From Roseateles sp. DAIF2 (lineage in GTDB: Bacteria > Pseudomonadota > Gammaproteobacteria > Burkholderiales > Burkholderiaceae_C): a stretch of 64,000 bases of DNA. The DNA is taken from the NCBI RefSeq assembly GCF_015624425.1, contig NZ_CP049919.1:1922001-1986000 (forward strand), read 5' to 3'. Shown piece by piece: positions 36,004 through 44,399 of this stretch (position 1 is its first letter; every line of letters starts with the position of its first letter). Position numbers and translations under genes: made by a program. Under the pieces are notes generated by a model that was not told where the DNA came from, ran no database searches, and saw only the letters and a list, made by a program, of their open reading frames with translations.

Positions 36004-37977
36004 ATGTTGTCCCACCCGTCCATGAGCCGTTCCGAATCTCCATCTTCTCCTTCTCCCTATCAACAAGGCGTCAGCGCCGGCTGGCTCGAGCGCCTGAGCC
36101 TGCGCCAGCGTCTCGGCCTGGTCGCGCTGTTGTGCCTGGCCCTGAGCCTGCTGCCGACCGGCCAGCTGGCGCGGCGCATGCTGACCGAGCTGGACCAGCT
36201 CGCGACCGAGCGCGCCGGCCTGCCGATGAACGAGGCCTGGCAGCTGAGCCTGCGCGCGCTCGGCGCGCACCGTCTCGCGGCCGCGAAGCCGCCGCAGCCC
36301 GAGCATGAGGCGCAGCGCCGCCAGGCCGCGGCCGCGCTGGCGCAGAGCCTGGCCGCGCTGCAGGACGCGCTGGCCCCGGCCGGCGAGGCGCGGCGCGGCG
36401 AGCTGAGGGCCCTGGCCGAGCAGGCCACCGCTCTCGATGGCGCGCTGCAGCGGCGCGAGCTGGATGCCGCGGCCTCGCTGGAGCGGCATCGCCGGCTGAG
36501 CCGGCAGATGTTCGACGCGCTGGACCGGCTCAATGCCGACAACGGCCTGCTGCTGGAGCCCGAGGCGGCCGCGCATTTCTCGATCATTGCCGGGCTGCAG
36601 CTGGCACCGCAGATCGGCGATGCGCTGTCCGAGCTGAGCGCGATCGCGGCGGCGGCGGCGGTGGACGATGTGGCCAGCGTGGCCGCCGCGGCCGCGCGCT
36701 ACAACGAGGCCAGCCACCGCCTGCAGCTGAACCTGGCGCAGGCGCGCGAGCGCGACCCGCAGCGCGCCGCCGATTACGAGCAGGCCGGCGAGGCGGCGGC
36801 GCGCCAGCAGGCCATGGTCAACGAGACCCTGGCCGCCTCGGCGCGCGATCCGGCCTATCCGCTGGAGCGCATGAGCGAATCCTTCGCGCAGGCGGCCAGC
36901 CTGCAGCAGGCCCTGGCGCAGCAGGTGCTGCGCACGGTGGATCAGCGCCTGGCCGAGCGCGCCCGGGCGCTGAGGCATGGCACCGGCCTGACCCTCACGG
37001 CGGTGCTGGCGGGCCTGCTGGCGATCGGCTGGCTGCTGTGGCGCTGCATCGTCGGCACCCTGCGGCCGGTGCTGCAGACCATCGCGCTGACCGAGCGCAT
37101 CGCCGGCGGCGACCTCAGCGGCGCGGTGGCGCCGACGAGCTCGCGGCGCGACGAGATGGGCCGGGTGCTGCAGGCGATCGACGCCATGCAGCGCCGCCTG
37201 CGCGGCCTGGTGCAGCAGCTGCAGGAGGCCTCGGGCCGCATCCATCGCGCGGCCGACGAGATCGCGGCCGGCAACCAGGACCTGAACCAGCGCAGCGAGC
37301 AGTCCGCCGCGCGCATGCAGCAGGCGGCCGGCAATGTCGAGCTGCTCAGCCGCACCGTGGCGCAGACCGCGGACGCCGCCGACGAGGCCAGTCGTCTGGC
37401 GGGCTCGGCCGCCGCCGCGGCCGACCATGGCCGCACGGTGGTGGGCCAGTTCCTCGGCACGATGAACGCGATCAGCGACGGCTCGCAGCGCATCGCCGAG
37501 ATCACCGGCGTGATCGACGGCATCGCCTTCCAGACCAATATCCTGGCGCTGAACGCGGCTGTCGAGGCCGCGCGCGCCGGCGAACAGGGCCGCGGCTTCG
37601 CGGTGGTGGCGGCCGAGGTGCGGGCGCTGGCCCAGCGCAGCGCCGCCGCCGCGCGCGAGATCAAGGGCCTGATCGGCGGCTCGGTGGAGCGCATCGAGCA
37701 GGGCTCGCGCCAGATCGGCGAGGCGCACCAGGCGATGCTGGGCATCGCCCAGGGCGTCGGCCAGGTCGACCAGATGATCCGCCGCATCGCCGACGATGCC
37801 AAGCAGGAGTCGACGCGCATGCATGCGCTCAGCGAGGCGATCGCGCAGATCGACCAGATGACCCAGCAGAACGCGGCGCTGGTCGAGCAGTCGGCCGCCG
37901 CGGCGCTGTCGATGAACCGACAGGCGCGCCAGATGTCGGACCTGGCCGGCGAATTCCGGCTGCAGGCCGAGCAATAA
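36004..37977 (+). CDS. Methyl-accepting chemotaxis protein
   Basis: A 657-residue inner-membrane chemoreceptor. TM1 lies at ~38-56 ([17 protein letters not shown]). A helical periplasmic sensor of ~270 residues follows, rich in Ala/Leu/Glu. TM2 is at ~325-345 ([18 protein letters not shown]), then HAMP, then the long cytoplasmic coiled coil. Its tip contains the kinase-control hairpin [20 protein letters not shown] and [19 protein letters not shown]. There is no C-terminal CheR-tethering pentapeptide; it ends FRLQAEQ. The attractant is unknown. Start ATG 36004, with ATG 36022 as an alternative. Confidence 0.93.
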   Translation: MLSHPSMSRSESPSSPSPYQQGVSAGWLERLSLRQRLGLVALLCLALSLLPTGQLARRMLTELDQLATERAGLPMNEAWQLSLRALGAHRLAAAKPPQPEHEAQRRQAAAALAQSLAALQDALAPAGEARRGELRALAEQATALDGALQRRELDAAASLERHRRLSRQMFDALDRLNADNGLLLEPEAAAHFSIIAGLQLAPQIGDALSELSAIAAAAAVDDVASVAAAAARYNEASHRLQLNLAQARERDPQRAADYEQAGEAAARQQAMVNETLAASARDPAYPLERMSESFAQAASLQQALAQQVLRTVDQRLAERARALRHGTGLTLTAVLAGLLAIGWLLWRCIVGTLRPVLQTIALTERIAGGDLSGAVAPTSSRRDEMGRVLQAIDAMQRRLRGLVQQLQEASGRIHRAADEIAAGNQDLNQRSEQSAARMQQAAGNVELLSRTVAQTADAADEASRLAGSAAAAADHGRTVVGQFLGTMNAISDGSQRIAEITGVIDGIAFQTNILALNAAVEAARAGEQGRGFAVVAAEVRALAQRSAAAAREIKGLIGGSVERIEQGSRQIGEAHQAMLGIAQGVGQVDQMIRRIADDAKQESTRMHALSEAIAQIDQMTQQNAALVEQSAAAALSMNRQARQMSDLAGEFRLQAEQ

Positions 37978-38065
37978 GCCACGGCCGGCGCCGCGCCGCG
38001 GGCCGCGCTTTGGCGGATGATGTGGGGCTTGTTGTTCCGCCAGCCCCGCTGCAGCAGTCCTTCGC

Positions 38066-38763
38066 ATGCGCTCCGCCAGCCTCCTCACCAAACTCACCCT
38101 GTTCCTCGGCCTGATGGTCGCCAGCGCGGCACCGCGCGCGGCCGGGGGCCACCATGGCGTCGACGATGCGGCACTGCTGGAGCCGGGTCAATGCCAGCTG
38201 GAACTCTGGCAGGAGCGTGGCCGCGGCAACGGCCATCGCCTGCAGCACCTGGGGCCGACATGCCGGCTCGGCGCGCTGGAATGGAGCCTGAACCTGGACC
38301 GCAGCCGCAGTGCAGGCGGTGGCGAAGGCGGCGACACCGAGCGCAGCTGGGGCCCGCAGGCGAAATGGGCGACGAGCGGCTTCCTGCATCCCGACCTGAG
38401 CATCGGCCTGGTCTGGGGCGCCACCCTGCGCCCCCATCAGCGGCCGCGCCTGGGCGCGCAGTCCCTGCTGCTGCCCCTGAGCTGGCAGGCCACGCCGAGC
38501 CTGGCTCTGCACCTGAATCTGGGCCGCGACTTCCGCCGCCAGGCCCCGATGTGACGCGCCGCGGCGCCGCGCTGGAATGGCTCGTCGCGCCGCAATGGCA
38601 GGGCGTGGCCGAATGGTTCGACGATGGCGAACGCGGCCACCGCCGCCTCGGTCTGCGCTTCATCGCCAGCGAGGCCTGGTCGCTGGACTTCAGCCATGCC
38701 CGCCCGCAGGGGGCGGGGCAGGGGTGGTGGACGGCGGGGGTGAACTGGATGTTCGCGCGGTAG
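38066..38763 (+). pseudogene. Secreted protein gene interrupted by a one-base frameshift
   Basis: The first part (38066-38547) encodes a signal peptide (MRSASLLTKLTLFLGLMVAS) and beta-strand-rich sequence. It then hits TGA at 38552, right after FRRQAP. In the -1 frame the sequence continues without a break as DVTRRGAALEWLVAPQWQ to the stop at 38763, ending in WWTAGVNWMF, a beta-barrel-like tail. Adding one C to the run of four at 38544-38547 restores a single ~232-residue reading frame. So this is either a recent loss-of-function mutation or a sequencing error. The intact product would be an exported, possibly outer-membrane protein of unknown function. Confidence 0.75.
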
Positions 38764-38768
38764 CCGCG

Positions 38769-39401
38769 TCAGCGCACGACGCGATGCTGGGCCATCTGGG
38801 CCCGCAACTCCTCGGCCACGTTCTCGAAGCGGATCGCCGTGAGGCCGAGGATGGGGTCGTCAAGCGTCGCCACGTCGGTGGGGGAGCGGCTCAGATAGCG
38901 CTGCACCAGATCCTCGCCGATCGCATGCAACCGGCGATTCTTGGCCTCGGAGTCGACCAGGGCCGAGGTGCTGCGTTCCAGCAGCTGGCTCAGCGCCTGC
39001 ACGGTCTGGCCGCGCTCGGCCAGTTGCCGGCGCTGCTCCAGCAGCTCCTGCTGCAGGCCCTGCTCGCGCGTCTGGGCCGCTTGCTCGGCCTGCTGCAGGC
39101 GCTGGCGCAACGCGGCCAGTTCGCCGCGCAGCGCGCCGAGCTCCTGCTCGCTGGCCGCCAACCGACCGGCGCTGCCGCGCTGCTTGGCCGCCGCAGCTTC
39201 GGCTGCCGTTGCCAGCTGGGCGCGCTCGCGCTCCAGCGCCTCCTTCTCCGCCTGCAGCGCACCTTGCTGGCGCTGCGCATCGCGCAAGGCGTTCTGGGCG
39301 CGGCGCAAGGCTTCGCGTTCGCGTGAACCGGTCTCCTGGGCCCAGCCGGAGGAGGCCAGCAGGCTCAGCAGCAGGCCGGTGATGACGGTCGTCTGTCTCA
39401 T
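38769..39401 (-). CDS. Secreted coiled-coil protein (hypothetical)
   Basis: A 210-residue protein with a signal peptide cleaved after GWAQ (~residue 22). A long unbroken coiled coil follows from ~25 to ~150, rich in Ala, Leu, Gln, Arg and Glu with heptad spacing. It ends in a conserved-looking non-coiled tail (TDVATLDDPILGLTAIRFENVAEEL). It is periplasmic by prediction. It is the last gene of the TonB/porin block, 11 bases after the porin gene, so it may be a spacer or scaffold in the envelope. I do not recognise a named family. Confidence 0.8.
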   Translation of the reverse strand: MRQTTVITGLLLSLLASSGWAQETGSREREALRRAQNALRDAQRQQGALQAEKEALERERAQLATAAEAAAAKQRGSAGRLAASEQELGALRGELAALRQRLQQAEQAAQTREQGLQQELLEQRRQLAERGQTVQALSQLLERSTSALVDSEAKNRRLHAIGEDLVQRYLSRSPTDVATLDDPILGLTAIRFENVAEELRAQMAQHRVVR

Positions 39402-39412
39402 GATGAAACTCC

Positions 39413-41083
39413 TCAGAAACGTCCGCTCAGGTCGAGCTGGAACACATCGATGCGCATCGGCGCGCTGCTGAGCGTGCCACTGAGCGAACTCGGATCGCCG
39501 GGGACCGCGAGGAAGCGCAGGCCGTCGTCGAGATTGCGCGTGCTGGTCCAGCGCAGACCCAGGGCGAAGCGCTTGTCCAGCGCATAGCTGCCGCCCAGCG
39601 ACCAGCCCTTGTAGTTGGTGCCGCCCAGATGCCAGGTGGTGTCGGTGAAGCCATCGATCCAGGCGTCGCGCTCGACCTTGCGGTAGGCCATATAGGCCTG
39701 CCAGTCACCGCGCCGTTCCAGCGCGCGGCGGCCCAGGCCGATGCGGCCCTGCCAGGCGGTGGTCATTTCGCGTAGATTGTCCAGGGCTGTGCCCGCCTGG
39801 GCGCGGGCGCGGATGTCGGCCAGGTCGAAGCCGGTGTTCTTGATCCAGTCCAGGCTCAGGTCCACCAGCACCGGCGCCAGCTGGCTGAAGCTGACCGACC
39901 CGGTGAGGTTCACCGGCCGGAAGCGCGAGGCCAGGCCCCAGGTCGGCGCGGCGGCGCTGGTGGGGTCGTTCAGGTTGATCAGGGTGTTGCCCTTGAGGCG
40001 CAACGAGCTGGGGTACTGGCTGCTCTGATAGGGCTTGGTGCCGGCCAGCGGGCCGGTCGGAGGCGGCTCGTTCTCGCGCACGCCGGCCACATGGCGGAAC
40101 TCGTAGGCGGCCAGGCCCAGCTTGGCGCTGACGCCCTCGGCCAGCGGCAGCTCGGCGCCGAGCTGGGCGCCCAGCAGCCATTTGTCGCGGCCGCTCTGGC
40201 TCAGCTCCTCCAGGGGGAATGCGCCGGCGGTCGCGAAGTAACGCTGGCGGCCGGCGGTCTCGTGGTTCAGCTTCAGCGCCGCGCCGTCGAAGGACAGGTC
40301 GTCGGCCCAGGCCAGATCGGTGCTGTAGAAGGGGTTGGCCATGCGGCCGGCCTCCAGGCTCAGCGGCCGCCAGCCCAGTGCCGCATTCCAGCGCAGCCAC
40401 GCGCGGTCCAGCACCAGGCTGGCCTTGTTGAAACTGGTGCCCAGGGTCTGCGAGCTGGAGGTTGGCCCGCTGGTGGTGCCGGTCGACAGGCGCAGGCCGG
40501 CGCTGACCTGTTCCGTCAGCAGCGCGTTGACGCCCAGCCGGGCGCGCAGGGTCAGACGGTCGCGGTTCTGCGTGGTGTTGCTCAGGTCGGGCGCCCAGGC
40601 CGGCGACTCGGTCTGGCTGCGGAACACATGGGCCGGCACATTGCCATCGTCGAGCATCTCGGTCTGGCTGCGCACCCGCACATCGCCCTCGATGCTGATC
40701 CGGCCGAGCCATTCGGGCAGCGCGCCGGGCTCGCCCCAACGCTCGCTGCGCGCCTGGGCCAGCACCTCGGTCTTGATCTCCTCGCGCAGCTGCTGGCGCA
40801 CGGTCTCCGGCACATAGGGGACGCGCACGACCTTGGGCGCCGGTGTGCCGCCGGCCACAGCGGGTGCCGCGGCCTGGGCGCCGGCCTGCTGGGCCTGGCG
40901 CACGATGGTGTCGGCGCGCTCGCGCGACAGCAGGCCCTGGCCAACCAGGGCCTCGATCAGGGCCAGCGTGGTGGCGCGCAGCTGGGCCAACTCCTGCTTT
41001 TCGTCGACGGCCGACTGGGCCTGGGCGGGCTGCGCGATCAGGGCGGCTGCGGCCAGGGCGGTGGTGAGGATATTGAGCTTCAT
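39413..41083 (-). CDS. Outer-membrane porin, Porin_5-like
   Basis: A 556-residue outer-membrane beta barrel. A signal peptide (MKLNILTTALAAAALIAQPAQAQS) is followed by a helical segment (LAQLRATTLALIEALVGQGLLSRERADTIVRQAQQAG), typical of the putative-porin (Porin_5) family. Alternating amphipathic strands follow, ending with the C-terminal phenylalanine signal VFQLDLSGRF. The family is poorly characterised. Its place directly downstream of ExbB, two ExbDs and TonB suggests a channel whose function depends on, or is co-regulated with, that energising complex. The gene starts 32 bases after the tonB stop. Confidence 0.85.
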   Translation of the reverse strand: MKLNILTTALAAAALIAQPAQAQSAVDEKQELAQLRATTLALIEALVGQGLLSRERADTIVRQAQQAGAQAAAPAVAGGTPAPKVVRVPYVPETVRQQLREEIKTEVLAQARSERWGEPGALPEWLGRISIEGDVRVRSQTEMLDDGNVPAHVFRSQTESPAWAPDLSNTTQNRDRLTLRARLGVNALLTEQVSAGLRLSTGTTSGPTSSSQTLGTSFNKASLVLDRAWLRWNAALGWRPLSLEAGRMANPFYSTDLAWADDLSFDGAALKLNHETAGRQRYFATAGAFPLEELSQSGRDKWLLGAQLGAELPLAEGVSAKLGLAAYEFRHVAGVRENEPPPTGPLAGTKPYQSSQYPSSLRLKGNTLINLNDPTSAAAPTWGLASRFRPVNLTGSVSFSQLAPVLVDLSLDWIKNTGFDLADIRARAQAGTALDNLREMTTAWQGRIGLGRRALERRGDWQAYMAYRKVERDAWIDGFTDTTWHLGGTNYKGWSLGGSYALDKRFALGLRWTSTRNLDDGLRFLAVPGDPSSLSGTLSSAPMRIDVFQLDLSGRF

Positions 41084-41115
41084 GACTGGAAGGAAAGTGA
41101 ATCTTGACCAGGCCC

Positions 41116-41829
41116 TCAGGCCTGGGGTTTGACGCTGAGCCGGAAGCGCATCGGCTGACGCAAGGCCGGCGGCGGCGGCAACTTGATGGCGCGCGAGGTC
41201 TCGGTCAGCGCGGCCTGCAGGGCCGCATCGGCGCCGGCGTCGCCACTGGGCTGCAGCTCGAAGCGCTCGATCACGCCATCGGGCTTGAGCCAGATCGCGA
41301 AGCTGGCGTGGAGCTGATCGGCCTCGCTGCGCAGATGGCGCTCGATCTCGTCACGCAGCAACTGCCGCGCGGCATTGGCGTAGAAGCGCTCCTGGGCGCG
41401 GTCGGCCACCGTGCCACCGCCGGCAGGCCCGCCACCGGTCGGGCCGCCCTGGTACTCGCGGCTGACATTGCCGGCGGCGAAGGCGCTGGGACCATCGCCG
41501 GCCGCGCCCTCCATCTTCAGCGGCGCGTCGGCCGGCTTGGGGGCGTCCTGCGGCTTGGGCGTTTCCTCGCGCATGGCCTGCTTGGGCTCCTCCTTGGGCG
41601 GATCGGGCTTCTTCTCCTCCTTGGGCGGGGGCGGCGGAGGCGGCGGCGTGTCGGGCAGGATCGAGATCTTGGCGACCTGGCGGCGCGGCTTCTCCGGGCC
41701 GCCCTGCAGGTTGTTCGCCAGCCAGTAAACGCCGGCCGCCACCAGCAGCAGGCCCAGGGCCGCGGCGGCGCGCAGTGCCCAGGTACGGCCCGGCTTGTCG
41801 TTCAGATGGTCTTCGGCCAATCCACTCAT
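41116..41829 (-). CDS. TonB-family energy transducer
   Basis: A 237-residue protein. A short cytoplasmic start (MSGLAEDHLNDKPGR) is followed by one TM helix (~20-38). A periplasmic Pro/Lys-rich spacer comes next, with a run of eight prolines and repeated PKEE/PKP units. A Gly-rich stretch follows, then a C-terminal TonB-like domain (ASFAIWLKPDGVIERFELQPSG). It would relay proton-motive force from the adjacent ExbB/ExbD to an outer-membrane partner. I chose ATG 41829, 11 bases after the exbD stop; a start 22 codons earlier would overlap exbD. The C-terminal part diverges from classical TonB. Confidence 0.82.
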   Translation of the reverse strand: MSGLAEDHLNDKPGRTWALRAAAALGLLLVAAGVYWLANNLQGGPEKPRRQVAKISILPDTPPPPPPPPKEEKKPDPPKEEPKQAMREETPKPQDAPKPADAPLKMEGAAGDGPSAFAAGNVSREYQGGPTGGGPAGGGTVADRAQERFYANAARQLLRDEIERHLRSEADQLHASFAIWLKPDGVIERFELQPSGDAGADAALQAALTETSRAIKLPPPPALRQPMRFRLSVKPQA

Positions 41830-41840
41830 GCTGGCCGTCC

Positions 41841-42242
41841 TCAACTGCCGATGCGGGCCGTGATCAGCCCCATATTGACCTGCAGCTTGTTGCACAGGTC
41901 CACGATGGCCACCACGTTGGCGTACTGGGTGCGGGCATCTCCCTTGATCGCGACGGACATCTGCGGGTCGCGCGCCTTGGCCTGGTCAAGCCGGCCTTCC
42001 AGCTCCGTCAGGCTCAGCCCTGCGCCGTTCAGCAGCACCGCGCCATCGGGCATGACCTGCACGATCAGCAGTTCATGCTTCTCGGTGCTGGGCTTGTTGG
42101 AGGGCTTGGGCATGCTGATCGACAGGCCCTGCACCGAGGCGGTGGTCATCAGGATGAAGACCACCAGCAGCACATAGGCCAGGTCCAGCATCGGCGTGAC
42201 ATTGATCGTGTCGTAGGGTTTGGCATCGGTATTGACTTGCAT
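41841..42242 (-). CDS. exbD: ExbD-family protein (second copy)
   Basis: A 133-residue ExbD/TolR protein with a short cytoplasmic start and one TM helix containing the essential proton-carrying Asp in INVTPMLDLAYVLLVVFILM. A periplasmic domain follows (ELLIVQVMPDGAVLLNG, TQYANVVAIVDLCNKL). It would pair with ExbB to form the proton-driven motor. It differs widely from the other ExbD next to it outside the TM segment, so the two are diverged paralogues. The gaps are 9 bases from the first exbD and 11 to tonB. Confidence 0.93.
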   Translation of the reverse strand: MQVNTDAKPYDTINVTPMLDLAYVLLVVFILMTTASVQGLSISMPKPSNKPSTEKHELLIVQVMPDGAVLLNGAGLSLTELEGRLDQAKARDPQMSVAIKGDARTQYANVVAIVDLCNKLQVNMGLITARIGS

Positions 42243-42251
42243 CGCAGCTCC

Positions 42252-42662
42252 TCAGGGCGCGGCGCGCTTGGTGACCAGGCCGATCTCGGTGATGTCCAGC
42301 TGCTTGGCGACTTCCAGCACCTGCATCACCTTCTCGTACTGGGCGGCCGCATCGGCCTTCAGCACCACCGGCAGCGCCGGATTGGCGGATTTGTACTGGG
42401 CCAATGTGTCACGCAACTGATCCATGCCGACCGGATAGGCATCGAGATAGACCGCGCCGTCGGCGGTGATGGTCACCGCCCGGGTCTGCGGCTTGGCCAG
42501 GTTGTTGGCCGCCAGGGTCTGCGGGCTGTTGACCTTGACGCCCTGCACCGAAGCGGTGGTCAGGATGATGAAGGTCACCAGCAGCACATAGGCCAGGTCC
42601 AACATCGGCGTGATGTTGATGTCGTCGTAGGGCTGGTTGTCAGCCTTGATATCGGCCGACAT
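42252..42662 (-). CDS. exbD: ExbD-family protein (first copy)
   Basis: A 136-residue ExbD/TolR protein. The TM segment with its critical Asp is INITPMLDLAYVLLVTFIIL. The periplasmic part includes RAVTITADGAVYLDAYPVGM and ends GLVTKRAAP. It begins 2 bases after the exbB stop, so the motor genes are tightly coupled. Two ExbDs beside one ExbB also occur in some proteobacterial TonB systems linked to surface proteins. Confidence 0.93.
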   Translation of the reverse strand: MSADIKADNQPYDDINITPMLDLAYVLLVTFIILTTASVQGVKVNSPQTLAANNLAKPQTRAVTITADGAVYLDAYPVGMDQLRDTLAQYKSANPALPVVLKADAAAQYEKVMQVLEVAKQLDITEIGLVTKRAAP

Positions 42663-42664
42663 GC

Positions 42665-44356
42665 TCAGCGCGCGCCGTAGAGTTCAGCCACGCGGGTGAT
42701 GAACTCGTCCACGAAGATCTGCATGTCCGAGGACAGGTTCTTGATGCGCGCGGCCAGGTAGTTGTAGCCGAACAGCGCCGGGATCGCGACGCCCAGGCCG
42801 GCCACCGTGGCGAGCAGGGCCGCGGCGATGCCGGGGGCGATCGCGTTGACGTTGACATCGCCGGCCGCGGCGATCGCCGCGAAGGTGATCATCACGCCCA
42901 CCACCGTACCCAGCAGGCCCAGGAAGGGGCCGCCCGAGATCGCGATCGTCAGCAGCACCATCTTGGCATTGAGCTTGTGGCTCTCGCGCACGAAATCGGC
43001 GTCCACTGCGGCCTTCACCGCATCCAGCGAGGCACCGCTCAGCGGCGGCGCATCGGCCTGGCCGACGCGGCGCTTGGCCAGTTCGCGCACGCCGGCCTGG
43101 TAGAGGCGGTACAGCGGCGAGTTCGGATGGATAGCCCCGGTATCCAGCTTCAGCAGATCCTCGTTGGCGGCGCGGAAACGCTGCAGGAACTGGCGGTTGT
43201 CCTTGTCGGCGCGACCCACCAGCAGGCTCTTGTCGACCATCACCCAGGCCGCGACGACGAACATCACGCCCAGGATGATGATGACCACCCAGGCGTCGAC
43301 CGTCAGGTTCTTGACCAGCACGCCGATGTAGCCATGCTCCTCGCCTCCGCCGGCCGCATCGCCGGCGCTCTCGCGCTGGCTGCTCAGCAGCTTGCCTTCG
43401 CCACCCTGGGCCGCGACCGCCAGCGCCAGCCAGGCATCGCTGCGCGCCGTGGTCGCGATCTGCAGCTCGTCGGCCAGGCCGCGTGCGCCTTCGCCCAGTT
43501 GCAGCGCGCCACCGAGCGTCGGCGCCGCCGCCTGGCCCTTGGCCACCTCGGCACCGCCGACGAACAGCGCGGCCTGGCCCTGGTCCAGACGCAACGCCAG
43601 ATGGGTCCAGCGGCCGGCCGCCACGGCGCCGCCGGCCAGCTCGGTCGGGCCCAGGCGGGCCTGCAGCTTGCCGTCCTGCAAGCCCAGGCTCAAGCCTCCC
43701 CATTGCAGCAGGCGCGCGCCGGCGACATCGTCGAGCTTGACCCACAGCGACAGGGTCAGCGCGCCGCCGGCGATACCCTTGACCAGGCCGTCGTCCAGCG
43801 CCCAGCGCAGGGGCCGACCGTCCAGTCGCACGCTGCTGCCCAGCAGGCCGTTGGCCTCCAGCGTCAGCGGGGCCTCGGCCTTGATGCGGCCCAGATGGTC
43901 GCTGCCATCGGCATTGTCGAAATGCAGGGCCGCCAGGGTCGAGGCGTCGAAACCCGCCGCGCGGCTGGACTCCACCGTGGCCTTGGCATTGCCGGCGTAG
44001 ACATGGAAGACGTTCTTGTCGCTGCCCGGCATCACGCTGGGCAGCTGCACCCACAGCAGGGCCAGCTCATTGACGCTGTCGAAGCGCTCGACGCTGAACT
44101 TCAGCGGCGTCTTGTCGTCGCCGGCCAGCACGCGCAGGTCGGAGCCATCCTCCTTGGCCGCGACGAAGTCGAAGTTGCCCGAATGCAGGCGCAGCGCGAC
44201 GCTGACAGCGCTGGCGGCCTGCTGGGTCTCCAGGCCCTTGGCGCTGGTGTCGAGCGTGACCCGGGTGCGTTGGCTCCAATCCTCGCTCCACCAGGCATGG
44301 GCGGCGCCGGGCAGCGAGGCGGCGGCGAAGGCAAGGGCGATGAGTGCGTTGCGCAT
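42665..44356 (-). CDS. exbB: ExbB/TolQ-family protein with N-terminal DUF2341/LamG-like domain
   Basis: A 563-residue fusion. A signal peptide (MRNALIALAFAAASLPGAAHA) leads into a large periplasmic region: a DUF2341-like part (WWSEDWSQRTRVTLDTS, LPSVMPGSDKNVFHVYAGNA, ~22-140) and a LamG-like jelly-roll (LTLSLWVKLDDVAGARLLQW ~190-320). TM1 follows at ~350-372 (AWVVIIILGVMFVVAAWVMV). The C-terminal half is a normal MotA/TolQ/ExbB channel (KMVLLTIAISGGPFLGLLGTVVGVMITF; AAALLATVAGLGVAIPALFGYN). Standard ExbB is ~240 residues, so more than half of this protein is an added glycan- or ligand-binding-like ectodomain. It is followed by exbD and preceded by the TpsA gene, 43 bases apart. Confidence 0.88.
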   Translation of the reverse strand: MRNALIALAFAAASLPGAAHAWWSEDWSQRTRVTLDTSAKGLETQQAASAVSVALRLHSGNFDFVAAKEDGSDLRVLAGDDKTPLKFSVERFDSVNELALLWVQLPSVMPGSDKNVFHVYAGNAKATVESSRAAGFDASTLAALHFDNADGSDHLGRIKAEAPLTLEANGLLGSSVRLDGRPLRWALDDGLVKGIAGGALTLSLWVKLDDVAGARLLQWGGLSLGLQDGKLQARLGPTELAGGAVAAGRWTHLALRLDQGQAALFVGGAEVAKGQAAAPTLGGALQLGEGARGLADELQIATTARSDAWLALAVAAQGGEGKLLSSQRESAGDAAGGGEEHGYIGVLVKNLTVDAWVVIIILGVMFVVAAWVMVDKSLLVGRADKDNRQFLQRFRAANEDLLKLDTGAIHPNSPLYRLYQAGVRELAKRRVGQADAPPLSGASLDAVKAAVDADFVRESHKLNAKMVLLTIAISGGPFLGLLGTVVGVMITFAAIAAAGDVNVNAIAPGIAAALLATVAGLGVAIPALFGYNYLAARIKNLSSDMQIFVDEFITRVAELYGAR

Positions 44357-44399
44357 GATGATCTTGGTCCGGAAACGGTCTAAGGTTTTTGGGAAAGGG

